NCBI GenBank assembly: GCA_027924585.1
Contig: BSBM01001927.1
Span: 248,001-312,000, forward strand
Direction of reading: 5' to 3'
Length of the DNA stretch: 64,000 nt
Source: Larix kaempferi
Taxonomy: Eukaryota; Streptophyta; Pinopsida; Pinales; Pinaceae
The notes under the pieces are model-generated. The model searched no databases. It was given only the letters and a program-made list of their open reading frames with translations, and was not told where the DNA came from. Position numbers and translations under genes: made by a program. This document shows, piece after piece, positions 1 through 10,794 of this stretch (positions are counted from its first letter, which is position 1; each line of letters opens with the position of its first letter).

Positions 1-720
1 AGAAGAATCTTTGACTCTAAGAAAAAGCAGCCCCAAGAGATTTAGGCCACCCTCATCACCAACCTTTAGGAAACTACACGAGTTCCACTGATTTCCCCAC
101 TCTCCTTGTTGAGAGAACCATCTTTTCAGACTGGAACCTCCTCCTTCATCTCACTCCTAGCTTTCTTTGTAACTCCCCTGCCAATATGCCAAGCCTAGAG
201 CGCTGGAGCAATCCCACCTGATTTCTTCAAACTCAACTTCGATGGAGCTTCCAAAGGCAATCTTGGTGCAGCTGGATTCAGAGGAGCTATTCGTAGTGGT
301 TTTGGCACCATCAAGCTCATCTTCATGGGAACCATTGGCCACGACACCAACAACACAGCTAAACTCACTAGACTCCTTGAAGGTCTCAAATGTGCCCATT
401 GGCATGGCTTACTTCCTCTTATCATTTAAGGAGACTCCAAGATCATTCTCACTCTTTCCAGCCGACTTCACAATGGGGCCAGGGTTGAAAAAATTTCGTC
501 AAGTTGGAGGCTAGCACAGAGATTTCAAGAACTTGTAGTTTCCATCACTCTTGCTAGCTCAATTTCCTGCCAACATGTCAGAAGAAAATCCAATGCACTT
601 GCGGACTAACTTACCAATGAAGGGGTAATCTGCAACACTGCCTATTATGAGGATGCCCCCACTTCCTTAACCTCAAGGACTATCACTCTTTAGTGTCAAA
701 CTCTTTCTAACCTGGATCTC
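1..720 (+). pseudogene. LINE-type RNase H domain remnant
   Basis: From about position 214 one frame reads as a plant LINE (non-LTR retrotransposon) RNase H domain. It opens with KLNFDGASKG, where the Asp codon at 241 is the first catalytic residue. GDSK follows at about 430-441, and the domain closes with HVRRKSNALAD near 575-606, carrying the last catalytic Asp. In-frame stops at 427-429 (just before GDS) and just after the final ALAD show it is dead. In an active element this domain would remove RNA from the RNA:DNA hybrid during target-primed reverse transcription. Nothing clear can be read in bases 1-200, which are probably the preceding part of ORF2. The same strand continues into the tail frame at 730-2212, so both may be one element. 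Confidence 0.7.
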
Positions 721-729
721 AATCCCCCT

Positions 730-2212
730 GATGCGGGTGATGACAGGGGTTGCGACACCAGGACTCGGCCAGACAGGACACCTGGACACGAGCGTCATCC
801 ACGTAGCAACGCTGAGGTAAGGCAGGCTATAGAAGCGACGTCAAGTTGCTGGGATCATTAATCTTCCTGCCTTCGACGTCGCCTCAACCAGCCTATCCTG
901 GACTATCAGACACCATTCACATGGCTCTCAGGCATGTGAAGTTAAATCCTCTAGGTGACTGGCATCTCCGTTTGTCTTACAACATTCTGTCTCGGCCCCC
1001 AACCATGCTCATTTGCATTCTTGTCATTCTGTTCCACGCTCCTCCTGCTCCCGCGCTCCTCAAGCTCCCGTTTGCCAACATCTGTGATACCCTCACGATT
1101 GTTTTCATGGGTCGGCCGAAAGGAACCAAGGGAAGAAAGAAGGATAAAGCCCAGGATACAGGGCAAACCAGGAAAGGCTATGGTGAATAGGTCTCAATTC
1201 CAATCCGTCTACTCGTAGACAACTAGGAGGCATAGATTATCATTGACAATCTCTCCAACAGGACTCATGAACATCCCTAGGATCCCTACTGGCTAGTAAA
1301 AAACATGCTGGGTGAGCTCATGGACGACATGCTGACCAATTGGGCCACCGCTCGACATGCCACTCAAACCCTGAGAGCTACCCTACCAAACATGGAAGCC
1401 ACACTCAGCAGCCTGGAAAATACCCTCAACTGGGACTCCTATGCCCCACTCATCATCTCCGTTGTGACCTTCATCCTGGAAGTAGTGCACATGGCGCCAC
1501 CTCCTCAACTGTTAGAAACGAGGCCACTCTCGGCACTCTGGCTACTCCACTTGGAAAGGATTGGAACAACCTGGAAGGCAAAGACTTAGTTTCGCCATGC
1601 GAAAGGGTGCCATATTCTCAGAAAGGAAAGGATCGAGTTCACTCCTCCTTCCCCATCCCCTCCACCCTAGGCCCGATTCTCTCCAAGCGTACTGGTAACG
1701 AACCTACTGCTAGTGCTCATGTTCCTAGGAAGACTGCGCCCATGCTGGTAAAGCTCCCTGCTCACGAAATTCGACCTCCAGTGAAGGCTACTCTGCCACC
1801 TGTGAAAGATACTCTACCACCTGTGAAAGATACTCTACCACCTGCAAGGGACGAGGAGGACACTGCATGCTACAACTGCCCCATTTTGGAGGAAACTCCT
1901 TCAGATGCAGAAGCTCCTTCAGCAATCGGTTAGGGAGGTTTTTCAGCAGTTCTCTTTTTCATCTTTTTGTATGGTTTTGCTTTGCACCTGACTATTAGTC
2001 TTCTTCAAGCCTTCATGGCTATGACTACTCTACCTGTTTACCTTGGTCTCCCTATATTGGGTAGGGTCTTTTTGTATATTTTTTATCTGAACCTCCATGA
2101 ATCTATCGATCTTCAAGGTTGGCATCTTATGATAAGACCACCTCAAACTGTAACCACTACTGTATCTTTATTTCTCCTTGTTTAATATAATTTTGCAGCA
2201 TTAAAAAAAAAA
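730..2212 (+). pseudogene. LINE tail with unrecognised extra reading frame and A-tail
   Basis: The stretch after the RNase H remnant holds a reading frame of unknown function. From 1281 it reads DPYWLVKNMLGELMDDML and then a Leu-rich, possibly coiled-coil stretch to about 1440. After a frame change an open frame runs 1340-1933 and is rich in Pro and Lys. The 3' part (1934-2202) is T-rich and ends in ten A residues at 2203-2212, like a plant LINE 3' end. A diverged second copy lies at 17170-18740 with the same block order and a similar 3' end, so this is a family rather than chance. I do not recognise the protein. It could be a C-terminal extension of LINE ORF2, an ORF1-derived segment, or a separate passenger. 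Confidence 0.45.
1775..1849 (+). repeat. 21-bp tandem repeat coding PPVKDTL heptads
   Basis: About three and a half copies of a 21-bp unit encode repeats of Pro-Pro-Val-Lys-Asp-Thr-Leu inside the frame 1340-1933. The unit is a multiple of three, so expansion keeps the frame open. The second and third copies are identical. Confidence 0.85.
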
Positions 2213-2450
2213 CATCTATAGGGAATATAATAAGCTTTTAGATAAATTATCCAAGGAAAGGCTAACAAAAAAACTAGGAAAAATCTTCTTCAAGGACTTT
2301 TCTGAAGGAATTGCCACCAACTATGACTAGAATATGTTGTAGTTGTGTTTTCTTTTGTGTAAAATAAAAATTAAGGGCCTATATATTACAATCACAAACA
2401 ATTATGTCTCTATACATAAAATTCTTGCATACCTTAACACTTGCATTGAT
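2213..2450. other. AT-rich spacer, no gene seen
   Basis: No recognisable coding or repeat structure was found here. Confidence 0.5.
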
Positions 2451-2756
2451 TCATATGTTTGAAATACCATTCATTACCTTCAAGTTGACCACCAACAAAA
2501 GAGTATAGTTAAAACTTGTCTTTGAGTCTTTGTATAAGTATTTTTGTGCCTTATCAATAATATTTACATCACGAATATCTTCATGCATCTCATTCATAGG
2601 TGCATTCTCATCAATGGAAACAAATGTGTCACAGGTCAACCTATTTATCCATTCATTCTCAATAATATTATGGTTATTTTCTTCCATAGTATCATCTTCA
2701 ATTTCATCACCCTCACCATATCTACTATGAATTGTAGCATGTGGAATTCCAAGCAT
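2451..2756 (-). pseudogene. Possible CACTA (En/Spm) transposase fragment
   Basis: The minus-strand frame has an acidic N-terminal half followed by KAQKYLYKDSKTSFNYTLLL and NLKVMNGISN. This resembles the segment of CACTA transposases with a 'PLYPGC..F..L....LYNLK..NGWS' pattern. It lacks the Gly and Cys of that pattern and stops soon after, so it would be a truncated scrap. CACTA transposases cut and paste DNA between short CACTA-ended inverted repeats, and no such ends are visible nearby. The call rests on one short block. A chance match is the main alternative. Confidence 0.35.
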
Positions 2757-2759
2757 TCT

Positions 2760-3305
2760 ATCTTGTCTTTGTAATAATTACAATTAGTATTGAAATATAA
2801 AAATATTAAAATTATTGAAAAATGACAAAAAAAACATGTTTTCTCTATCTTACCAAGGGGTGATATTCTTTTCCACCTTCCAAGTGCCCAAGCTCTAAAC
2901 AATGTTTCCTAATTGTTGACATAATGACTCTTCTTCTCTTTATGGATTTCATAGCATACAATGTAAATACCATTTCCCATCACCAATATCATGAATATTG
3001 CTAGTCTATGCATAAGAATTACATTCATTAAGAACAAGATCCATAGTGGAAACATATACACAATTGAGAACCAACTGTATATAAGAATTTTGGTTGGATA
3101 TATTAGAGCCCTAATTAAGGTTACCTAATATTGTTTTCTATCTCAACAAAATACAAAAAGAATAAATTCAAAGAATCCCACAACTAGAAAATTCAAAAAT
3201 ATATTAGAAAAATTTAACTTTATGCCAAACTCTTAATGGGGTAGTGTTATGAACTATATGTATGCTAAATGTGGTAATATTTATGATTTAAAAATATTAA
3301 CAAAT
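2760..3305. other. AT-rich spacer, no gene seen
   Basis: Low-complexity AT-rich sequence without a convincing reading frame. Its last part borders the target site duplicated around the LINE insertion. Confidence 0.5.
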
Positions 3306-3383
3306 AGCTCTAATATGTTAAATGCATTAAGAAATAGTTCAAAATACAAAAACATACATGCAAGAAAAAACCATAAAGGTTAT
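3306..3383. repeat. Left target-site duplication of LINE insertion (78 bp)
   Basis: This 78-bp stretch recurs at 4366-4443 with two mismatches (3321/4381 and 3378/4438). The copies exactly flank a minus-strand LINE whose poly-T begins at 3384, as expected for a target-primed insertion. The length is large for a LINE target duplication. Confidence 0.9.
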
Positions 3384-4365
3384 TTTTTTTTTCCTCGAAA
3401 AAAAGCGTAATTTCATTTCATCCATGGAGTACAAAATTACAATGATCAACACACTCATCTAGAGTGGAGTATAGAACTGCAGTGACAATCACCCTGAAGT
3501 GTGCCCAAAAATAGCTCCGATGTTCTCACTATGTGAGCAATAACATCTTTTACAAAATGCAAGTATAGACTTCTTTTGTATCTTACATTACGAGTATTGA
3601 CAGTTACAAAAATAATTTCAAAGTTTATATACATAGCTGTATATGTAAATAACTGTTTGTAGTTTTCTGACTCCTCAAAAATACAAAACCTGTTGCAATA
3701 ACCAGTAACAAAATAAAACCATATTCTAATCAATCTATGAACAGTCTGTGAAAGAAGGCACGCTCATTTCCATTCAGATATTCATATATTTTCCAAGTGC
3801 CGACCCCCAAATTGAGCCCTTCCTTTGAGGCCTTGTCTGCCTTAGCGTTGTTCTCACGAAAAATGTGCATGCAAGTAAAAGATTCCAAAGTGAGAGTGAC
3901 GTCCTGAATTTGTTCCAAAACAGAAGCAATCCTCTGATTGCTGCAGGTGTATGTGCCAATAACCCAGTTAACCACATTCAAAGAGTCTCAAAAAACACTA
4001 AGTTTCGGGATAGAGAGTTCCACAGCAAAAGAAATCAGCAGTTTGAGACTTAGAATCTCTGCCCAGTTGTTTGTTCCCCTCCCAAGCCCAATAAACATCG
4101 CATAGTAGTGAGCAGGAGAAATATAAAGAACAACCCCTCCCCCACAGAGTTTGTTTTGGTAAGCCCCATCAAAAAAACCCCATGGCTGGGATCTATCAAT
4201 ATCCACAGGTTGTATAAAACAAGGACTAGATGCCGGATGAGCCCGCTTTAGAGCTAGGAATATCCCACAACTGTTAATAGCCACTTGAGCCGGAGTTCCC
4301 AGTTTGTCTTTGAACAAACCACTGTTGCGCATGAGCCATAAGCCCCAGATCACCACCGGAGGAAG
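3384..4365 (-). mobile_element. 5'-truncated LINE insertion (minus strand)
   Basis: A 982-bp insertion lies between two 78-bp direct repeats. Its 3' end is the poly-T tract at 3384 (poly-A on the minus strand) and its 5' end is truncated at 4365 inside ORF2. Only the C-terminal RNase H part of the protein survives. The two target copies still differ at only two positions, so insertion is younger than many neighbours, although the coding part already has a stop. Confidence 0.85.
3730..4356 (-). pseudogene. LINE RNase H domain, broken by one stop
   Basis: The minus-strand frame reads through the whole RNase H domain of a plant LINE. GFFDGAYQNKLCGGGVV carries the first catalytic Asp, NNWAEILSLK the Glu, DSLNVVNWVIG the second Asp, and FRENNAKADKAS the last Asp. 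One in-frame TGA (3988-3990) sits directly before the DSL motif, where the family normally has Gly, so a single base change explains it. The upstream part, WGLWLMRNSGLFKD, is the usual linker between the zinc-binding region and RNase H. Reverse transcriptase is missing because of 5' truncation, so the copy cannot move itself. Confidence 0.85.
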
Positions 4366-4443
4366 AGCTCTAATATGTTACATGCATTAAGAAATAGTTC
4401 AAAATACAAAAACATACATGCAAGAAAAAACCATAAAAGTTAT
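4366..4443. repeat. Right target-site duplication of LINE insertion (78 bp)
   Basis: Partner of the repeat at 3306-3383, with 76 of 78 bases identical. It lies immediately outside the truncated 5' end of the minus-strand LINE. Confidence 0.9.
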
Positions 4444-4746
4444 ATGATGAAAGAAGTGTCAAATATTAATCTTTTTATTTAAAAAAGAAATGATAGTTTC
4501 AAAGATAATATCAAACCAAAGAAAATTTTACTTGTAACCAATTTTCACCTTCTCCCAATTTATCAAAAAGAAATTTTTTTTCTTTTGTCGAATAGACTTT
4601 TCAATGTTACAACAAATTTTTAAAAATGCCCTAAACCTTACAATGTCAAAAATAGAAAATAAGCATTGAAGAATTAAAAAATAAATGAACATTGAATATT
4701 GGACATTAAAGAAACATGTAATTCTAGACTAACATCTCTTAAATGA
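4444..4746. other. AT-rich spacer, no gene seen
   Basis: Host or old repeat sequence with no readable frame. Confidence 0.5.
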
Positions 4747-4886
4747 CTAACAACACGACGTACAAATCACCTCAAAATTTTTCCCATTCAAATAATTCAA
4801 TGTTCAAATTTGAATTCTAACAACACGACGTACAAATCACCTCAAAATTTTTCCCATTCAAATAATTCAATGTTCAAATTTGAATT
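4747..4886. repeat. Perfect 70-bp tandem duplication
   Basis: Bases 4747-4816 and 4817-4886 are identical. Perfect identity in a region of otherwise decayed elements suggests a recent local duplication. The unit holds no gene. Confidence 0.95.
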
Positions 4887-4904
4887 TTACATCAAATATT
4901 GGTT

Positions 4905-5838
4905 AAAATGTCGAATTTTTACCCAAGTTTTATATGATGTTTTACGAGTGGATGTCTATCATAATTTTCTAGGAAGGCCTGGGCAATTTGATATGAAAGT
5001 TGATCATGAAATAAAGAAGCACAAATTTATTCTTAAGAGGACGGAAGAAAGTTTGCATTGATGTGCATGAAAGTGAAGAAAAGGGGTGGTACCATCAACA
5101 ACACAAATAGGGGTAATGCTATGTATAAAAAATGATTTTTGATGGAGGAGAAAAGGACAAAATGCCATTGTTGTACTTTTACTTAAATGTATCAATTTAA
5201 ATTAGGGAAAAGTGATATACCAAAAGAAGTTGAAGAGTTGCTCACTAAATTTGAGGAAGTAATTGTAGATGAGATTCAAAGGGGATTACCATCTCTGTTA
5301 ATTATTTCCCATCACATATATTTGTTTTTGAGTTAGATTTTTCCAAATAAGGTATCTCACAAGTTAAATCCTATAGAGAGTGAGGAGGAGATACATAGGA
5401 AAGTTCAATAGTTGTTAAACATAGATTAATTAGAGAAACTTTGAGTCTTTCTTTAGTCTTATTTGTACTAGCACCTAAGAAAGAATGAGAATGGATGATG
5501 TGCATCGATTCAAGGCCTATCAACAAAATAATGATAAGGTGATGAGTGGAAGAGAACCTCTAAAATGAATAAAGGGTTGTATGAATCACATATTATCCTA
5601 TTTGGATTGATAAATGCACCCAAAACTTTTAAAAGGTTGAGTGCCAAAATTTATTTGGGTATTTTTGTGGTTGCATATCCCTGATGATATACTAGGGTTC
5701 AACAAGATAAAAGAAGATCCCATAACACATTTGGGACAAGTGCTAGATTGGTGGAGGAAGGAGAAACTACCAATAAATTTGCATAAATGTAATTTCATGG
5801 AGGAAGAGCTTAGTTACTTAGGATTCATGATATATTAA
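4905..5838 (+). pseudogene. Ty3/gypsy pol remnant (protease end to RT)
   Basis: Blocks of a gypsy polyprotein are readable in several frames in the correct order. RVDVYHNFLGRPGQFD is the C-terminal part of the protease. LLTKFEEVIVDE and a GLPSL motif form the spacer. LFVLAPKKE with MCIDSRPINKI marks the start of reverse transcriptase. GLYESHIILFGLINAPKTF is the RT palm region. LPINLHKCNFMEEELSYLGF marks the RT end. The catalytic YxDD box is not recoverable, and many stops and indels break the frame. No LTRs were found next to it. This is an old fragment without coding capacity. Confidence 0.75.
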
Positions 5839-5999
5839 TGCAAATTCACGATGGATCTGTTCTACTGTTACACACATTGTTCTCATAATTAGTTTTTATC
5901 CTCTTTCTAAAGCTATTGTTGTTTCTATATCAATGCACTACATTTTCAGTGCCTTGTGTTTATAACTATTTTCATTGTTCGTATTTGTTGTAATTTATT

Positions 6000-7066
6000 C
6001 TATGTGGATATTAGTAAGCTATGTTTCCTTCTTCTCTACATATATTACAATAAGGTTTACCATGATTCTCTTCATGTTCACTTCCATCAAATAATTTCTA
6101 TCAATGTCTCAACCTTTAGAATGTAGGATTTAGTAATTAGTATTCTTATATGTTTCATCTCTTTCATTCTCTCCTCATCTTGGATTACAACCTCTACCTC
6201 CATGAGTAGCTCTTAATCGTCCAACACTATTTGTATTTTATTCTCAAGAAATTTTCTCTTCTAATTTCAAAGCTTATTGAAAAGCTTGATCTATTTAAAA
6301 ATAAATATGTTTTATATTGAATTGACCTCAAACCTAAAATTTAGACCGTTAACATACATTTTTTACTCTCTAATCTTTTGGTTCACCAACTTTAGATCTT
6401 ATGGTCCACTTATGGTCAGTTTATAAAATTGTTCAATCTTGCACACTTTTTTCCTTTTGTCTCAAATTCTAATCCCATTTGTACAAGGCTTGCTAAAAAT
6501 ATACTGGTACAATTTTCTCTCACAACCTTCTCATCATCTTATTCGAGGTTCATATAATTTGCAATAGATTCCAAACGTACTCTCAATGTATAAATATTTC
6601 CTGGACCGTATTGTAATTTGTCCCTTCATTTGTGTCATTGTAAACTTCATTTTTTTATAGTCCTAAATTTTCCCATACTCAAAGTAATGCTCCATCTCAC
6701 CTATCTAGTCCATCATGGCCTCCACTTTCATATTTTCATTATAATTCTAAACTTCCTTACATGTGTAAATGAATTTAATCTATTCTTAAATAAATTGAGA
6801 AGTTCCATCCTTAGATATGCTTCGTATTCATCATATCCTTCCTCTCCTTTTGATTTTAGTTTTGGATCCCCATTCTGTCTAGTCTTTGTTTCTTTTATTT
6901 TTTTCCTTAATTCTTTGATTTCTAGATTTAAGACCACTCCTCCACCTCTTCTTTCCAAACTAACAATGGCAATCCTCACACAACAATTCTTGAGTTTGAT
7001 CACCTCAAAATTCACCACAAAAGCAACCTTTGGCTTTAATAATAAATGATCTAGTAAAGATCTCAA
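6000..7066 (-). pseudogene. Ty3/gypsy gag remnant (minus strand)
   Basis: On the minus strand the open stretch 6728-7066 contains ASLERRGGG-like and EYEAYLRMELLNLFKNR segments. Further downstream a basic linker (ALKLEEKIS and Gly/Arg-rich residues) is followed near 6020-6070 by PYCNICREEGNIAY. The last piece looks like a CCHC zinc knuckle in which the His and final Cys are lost and a stop intervenes. The order (capsid-like part, basic linker, knuckle) fits a gypsy Gag protein, which packages element RNA. It is in the opposite orientation to the pol remnant at 4905-5838, so they are different insertions. Confidence 0.5.
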
Positions 7067-9126
7067 GGGGTTTGAATGAGGGAAATTTTGTTTTTTTCTT
7101 CATAAGACTTCACCCTTTCTGGATTCGATGGCCTACGACCCACAATATCACTTATGAATAAATAATGGTAATTTAAATACACAAAGTGACAATTAAATTC
7201 AAGAGATTCTCAAAATAAATATACTCATTGTAATAGGAGTATTTCCAAATACATTAACATCTGTACAACATAATGCTTATACTCTCTAATATTCTTAGTC
7301 TTTTACGGATCTTAGAATCAAACCCATTTTTATTTGTTCTTTGGTCAACTTATTCTCATGTCCCATAATTGTTATCTCTGGTTTATAACTTTGCCTTCTC
7401 CACTAATCTATCTATTCAAATTCTCCAATTGTCACAACTAAATCATTCTAATTGTCAAAACTTCTTGTTTTTTTAGTCACATGTCAAATTTGACACCTTA
7501 TGGATTGCCATAGCATATAACGATTCATCTAACTTGTAATTTGTTGACATGACCAAGGATTAAATGTCCTTTAATGCTCTCAAGGCTCTAAAGGGTTACT
7601 TGCATTGTAGACCATCTATCCTCTCCCAATTGATGGTGATTGGTCTTTTGGGACCTCTAGTTTGTATGCCTCCATGACCATTATATACTATTGTGTCCAT
7701 TGATCCTCCAAGATCAAACATTTCTTGAGATCCTTTTGCATATATCCTCCTCGAATTCGATGATGATTGCAATTCTCATTGGAAATCTTATACATCTCTC
7801 CTAAAATCATTAATATGCATTTTAGTGTGTGAATCAAATGAATCCTATGGCTTCTTTAACCCATGGTACATTTTAACTTTATTCTATAAAAAAAATAATC
7901 ATAAGATGAGTTTCTTTCTTTGCATTTTTTCCCTTCAAAAATGCCTTTGATTGTAAATGCTCCTACATCATATACTAATAATTTCATATACTAATAATTG
8001 AAAGTAATAAAATAATAAAGACAATTATTCAATTCAAACATTTATTTTCTTCAATTTGTTTGTTCTCATTCTTCTTTATAGTTCCATGAAACACAAAGAT
8101 AGGTTATATTCTCATAGCCTTGTGGTATTTTAAAAAGCTTTAAAAAATTCAATTCTATTTATTTTACAAAATAGCACTCTTAATTAATGAATATTTTCTA
8201 GTAAAATATATTAAAAAAATCAATAACAAATTATTAAATACTATTGAATTACAATAATTTCAATACAAATAAACTTTATAGAAACCAAATATTATGAATA
8301 CTATTTTTAACTTTTCAATCCATTCAAAATTGGAATATCAAAATTTTTTATTTATAACTTTATATACACAATTTATAAATTGATTGAAAACAATTTTAAT
8401 GATTTTGTATTTTAATGTTATTTTAAATATACAAAATAATATATGTTATTATATTTTTTGCGCCAAAGAGTCCCATTTTACCCTGAATAGGGGGTGGATG
8501 TGTAACTCCTTCCATGCTCATACGAGAACTGACACATATCCTTTTTTAAAAATAATAAAATATTCTAAAAAATAAAATGTCGACTCAACTTAAATTTAAA
8601 TCATTTAAGAAAGCATGTATATAACACTATATAAATTAGATAAATTAAAACTATAAACATTTCATTACTAGATTGTAAATTTTGAAGAAGAGTTTACACC
8701 TCAAAGAAATTTGATCTTTATTTATCCTCGATACATCCCCTTTAAGATGAATCTATGCTAGTTATAACTCTGTAACACCATATGTTTTTTTATCTTTATG
8801 ATATAATCAAATTAAAATATATTATATAAAGTATAATATGCATAAATATGTATTGTCTTATCTTTATGTTAGAATCAAATTAAAATAATATATTCTATAA
8901 TGTATATTAATTATTGTTAATTTTTTTAAATGATATTTTATTTTATTTTTATAAAAAAATTATTTATATTTATATTATTAAAAAAATTGTTTTCTTATTT
9001 ATATTATAATTATTATTTATATCATTAAAAATATATTATTTTTTATTTTAAAATATTAAAACTGATTTGAATCTATATCTCCACTATTTCTCACATAATT
9101 TTTTAAAATATCACTAACATAATACT
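7067..9126. other. AT-rich intergenic stretch without recognised genes
   Basis: About 2 kb of strongly AT-rich sequence. The part before about 7900 may continue the minus-strand gypsy remnant, but nothing there could be assigned to a domain. From about 8100 onward only A/T-runs and short repeats are seen. Confidence 0.5.
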
Positions 9127-9250
9127 TAATACATTTTATAATAATTGTGTTATATATTTTGTGCTATTCAAACACAATCAATAAAATTTAATGCATTTTA
9201 TAATAATTGTGTTATATATTTTGTGCTATTCAAACACAATCAATAATTTT
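9127..9250. repeat. 62-bp tandem duplication
   Basis: Two near-identical 62-bp units, with the CATTTTATAATAATTG block at 9132 and again at 9194. Each unit is AT-rich and non-coding. Confidence 0.85.
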
Positions 9251-10140
9251 TTTGTATTTTTAGATTATGATCAACAAGTAAAATCAAAAGCAACCTTTTG
9301 AATCATCTTTCAATATATTTATCATTGGAATTGATATTTTAATGTATTTTAATAATCTAATATACTTACACTTTCGCTGGATGATCTACGTGATATTCTA
9401 ATGTATTTTATTTAATAATCTAACATACGTACACTTTTTAGATTGTCTCGATTTGCTTAACCAACTATACGAGGAGTTCCTCGTGCTTTCTGGATCGAAT
9501 ACTCAGATTATCATCGCCCGGATGTGTTTTGCATTATACTATTGAAGGTGAACAATTCACATGGTTTTATTAAATGAAATGAACAACTCTGTGATTATTT
9601 GACAAAAATAAAGTATCTTCTGCTGGTTGTTGGAGTTGATATTGATTAGCATGCTCTCAAGGATTAGGACGCGCTTTACATCTGTTCCCCAGCTGTTTAC
9701 TTTTAAAATAACTACAAACTTCATAGAGGATAATGTCGCAACCCTTGGGGCCGGTAGTTATGGTTATGGTTGAGCTCACTCAAGAATGTGGACCCTCTTA
9801 ATAATGTGAAATGTAACCTTACAATTATTTATGTGCACAGGGTAACAAGGAGCTTTAATACACTGCAAGTCATATAGAAGTAACTTGTATTTAGAGTTGG
9901 AACTCAAGCAAAAAGGGAAGGAGAGGCATACAACTATATGGGTGAAGTGAGTTTTCCATTAAGAGACAATCTCAAAGATCGGAGGTAAATTAAAATAAAA
10001 GGCTTCTTGGCATTATCATGCCACCAATGGAAATAATAATAATTAAATAAACGTAGCTGTATATGAGCAGGAATGAAAAGGCCAATGCATGTGCCCATGC
10101 CGGCTCACAGTTCTTATTTTATTCATGTCCAACAGCCTGC
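9251..10140. other. Upstream region of the XTH gene
   Basis: No gene is seen here. Base composition becomes less AT-rich from about 9450 towards the XTH promoter. Regulatory motifs could not be assigned with confidence. Confidence 0.4.
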
Positions 10141-10146
10141 TCACAA

Positions 10147-10153
10147 TATAAAA
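10147..10153 (+). promoter_or_regulatory. TATA box candidate for XTH
   Basis: TATAAAA lies about 80 bp upstream of the proposed 5' UTR splice donor. Transcription would be expected to start about 30 bp downstream, in the pyrimidine-rich stretch near 10180. Confidence 0.55.
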
Positions 10154-10231
10154 CGACTCCCATCCCCTCCTGATTCTTCAGGCTTCACCATACCATTTGT
10201 TTAAGGAGATTTGTTGGGTGTTTCTTGAAAG

Positions 10232-10760
10232 GTGCGTTTGAGTTCACTTACTATGCTTTCTTTCAAGCTTCATTAATGAAGGTTTTCTAGTAGACAATTC
10301 ATAGCTTTTGGGATAGTCATATTGGGCTTTGTTTGCTATAATTTTGTGTTCAGAACGTACGTTCAAGCCTGTTATGATATAAATTAGTTATATGACAATC
10401 TCGGATCCATTAATTAATTAATTTCTAGGGTTCTGATCATTATACAATAATCTTTTAGGTCACAGGCTATGCATTACTATATCTTATGATCTCACATTCA
10501 ATTAATGTCATTGGACAATTTCTATCGAGTTGGGCAATTACTCATTTCAATAACATACAGACAGACAGTGTGATATACCCAATGGTAGCAATGTTTGTGA
10601 AAATATATTCTTCTGTCATACTTCCAACGTGTGACCTTCATGTCTCGACTGTGACCATCAGTTTTTTCGTATTATCATATGAGAGTGTTTTAATGATTGT
10701 GTGAACTATGTTCTAGCGCTTTGTGTTCATGTACTTATGTTTTTAAATTTAAGCATGCAG
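10232..10760 (+). other. Predicted intron in the XTH 5' UTR
   Basis: The TATA candidate is about 650 bp from the start codon, and several short frames and stops lie between. A donor (AAAG|GTGCGT) at 10232 and an acceptor (ATGCAG) ending at 10760 would join a short leader to the exon holding the start codon at 10795. The interval is T-rich, as plant introns are. This is inferred from splice signals only; a nearer promoter with no intron is the alternative. Confidence 0.45.
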
Positions 10761-10794
10761 ATAGCATAGCAGGAGGCTGTTGTTTTTTGGGGCA

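Noticed and set aside
846-1190. 114-codon plus-strand open frame
   Set aside because: It overlaps other frames in the decayed LINE tail and resembles no known protein; the shared block with the second copy lies later, from 1281.
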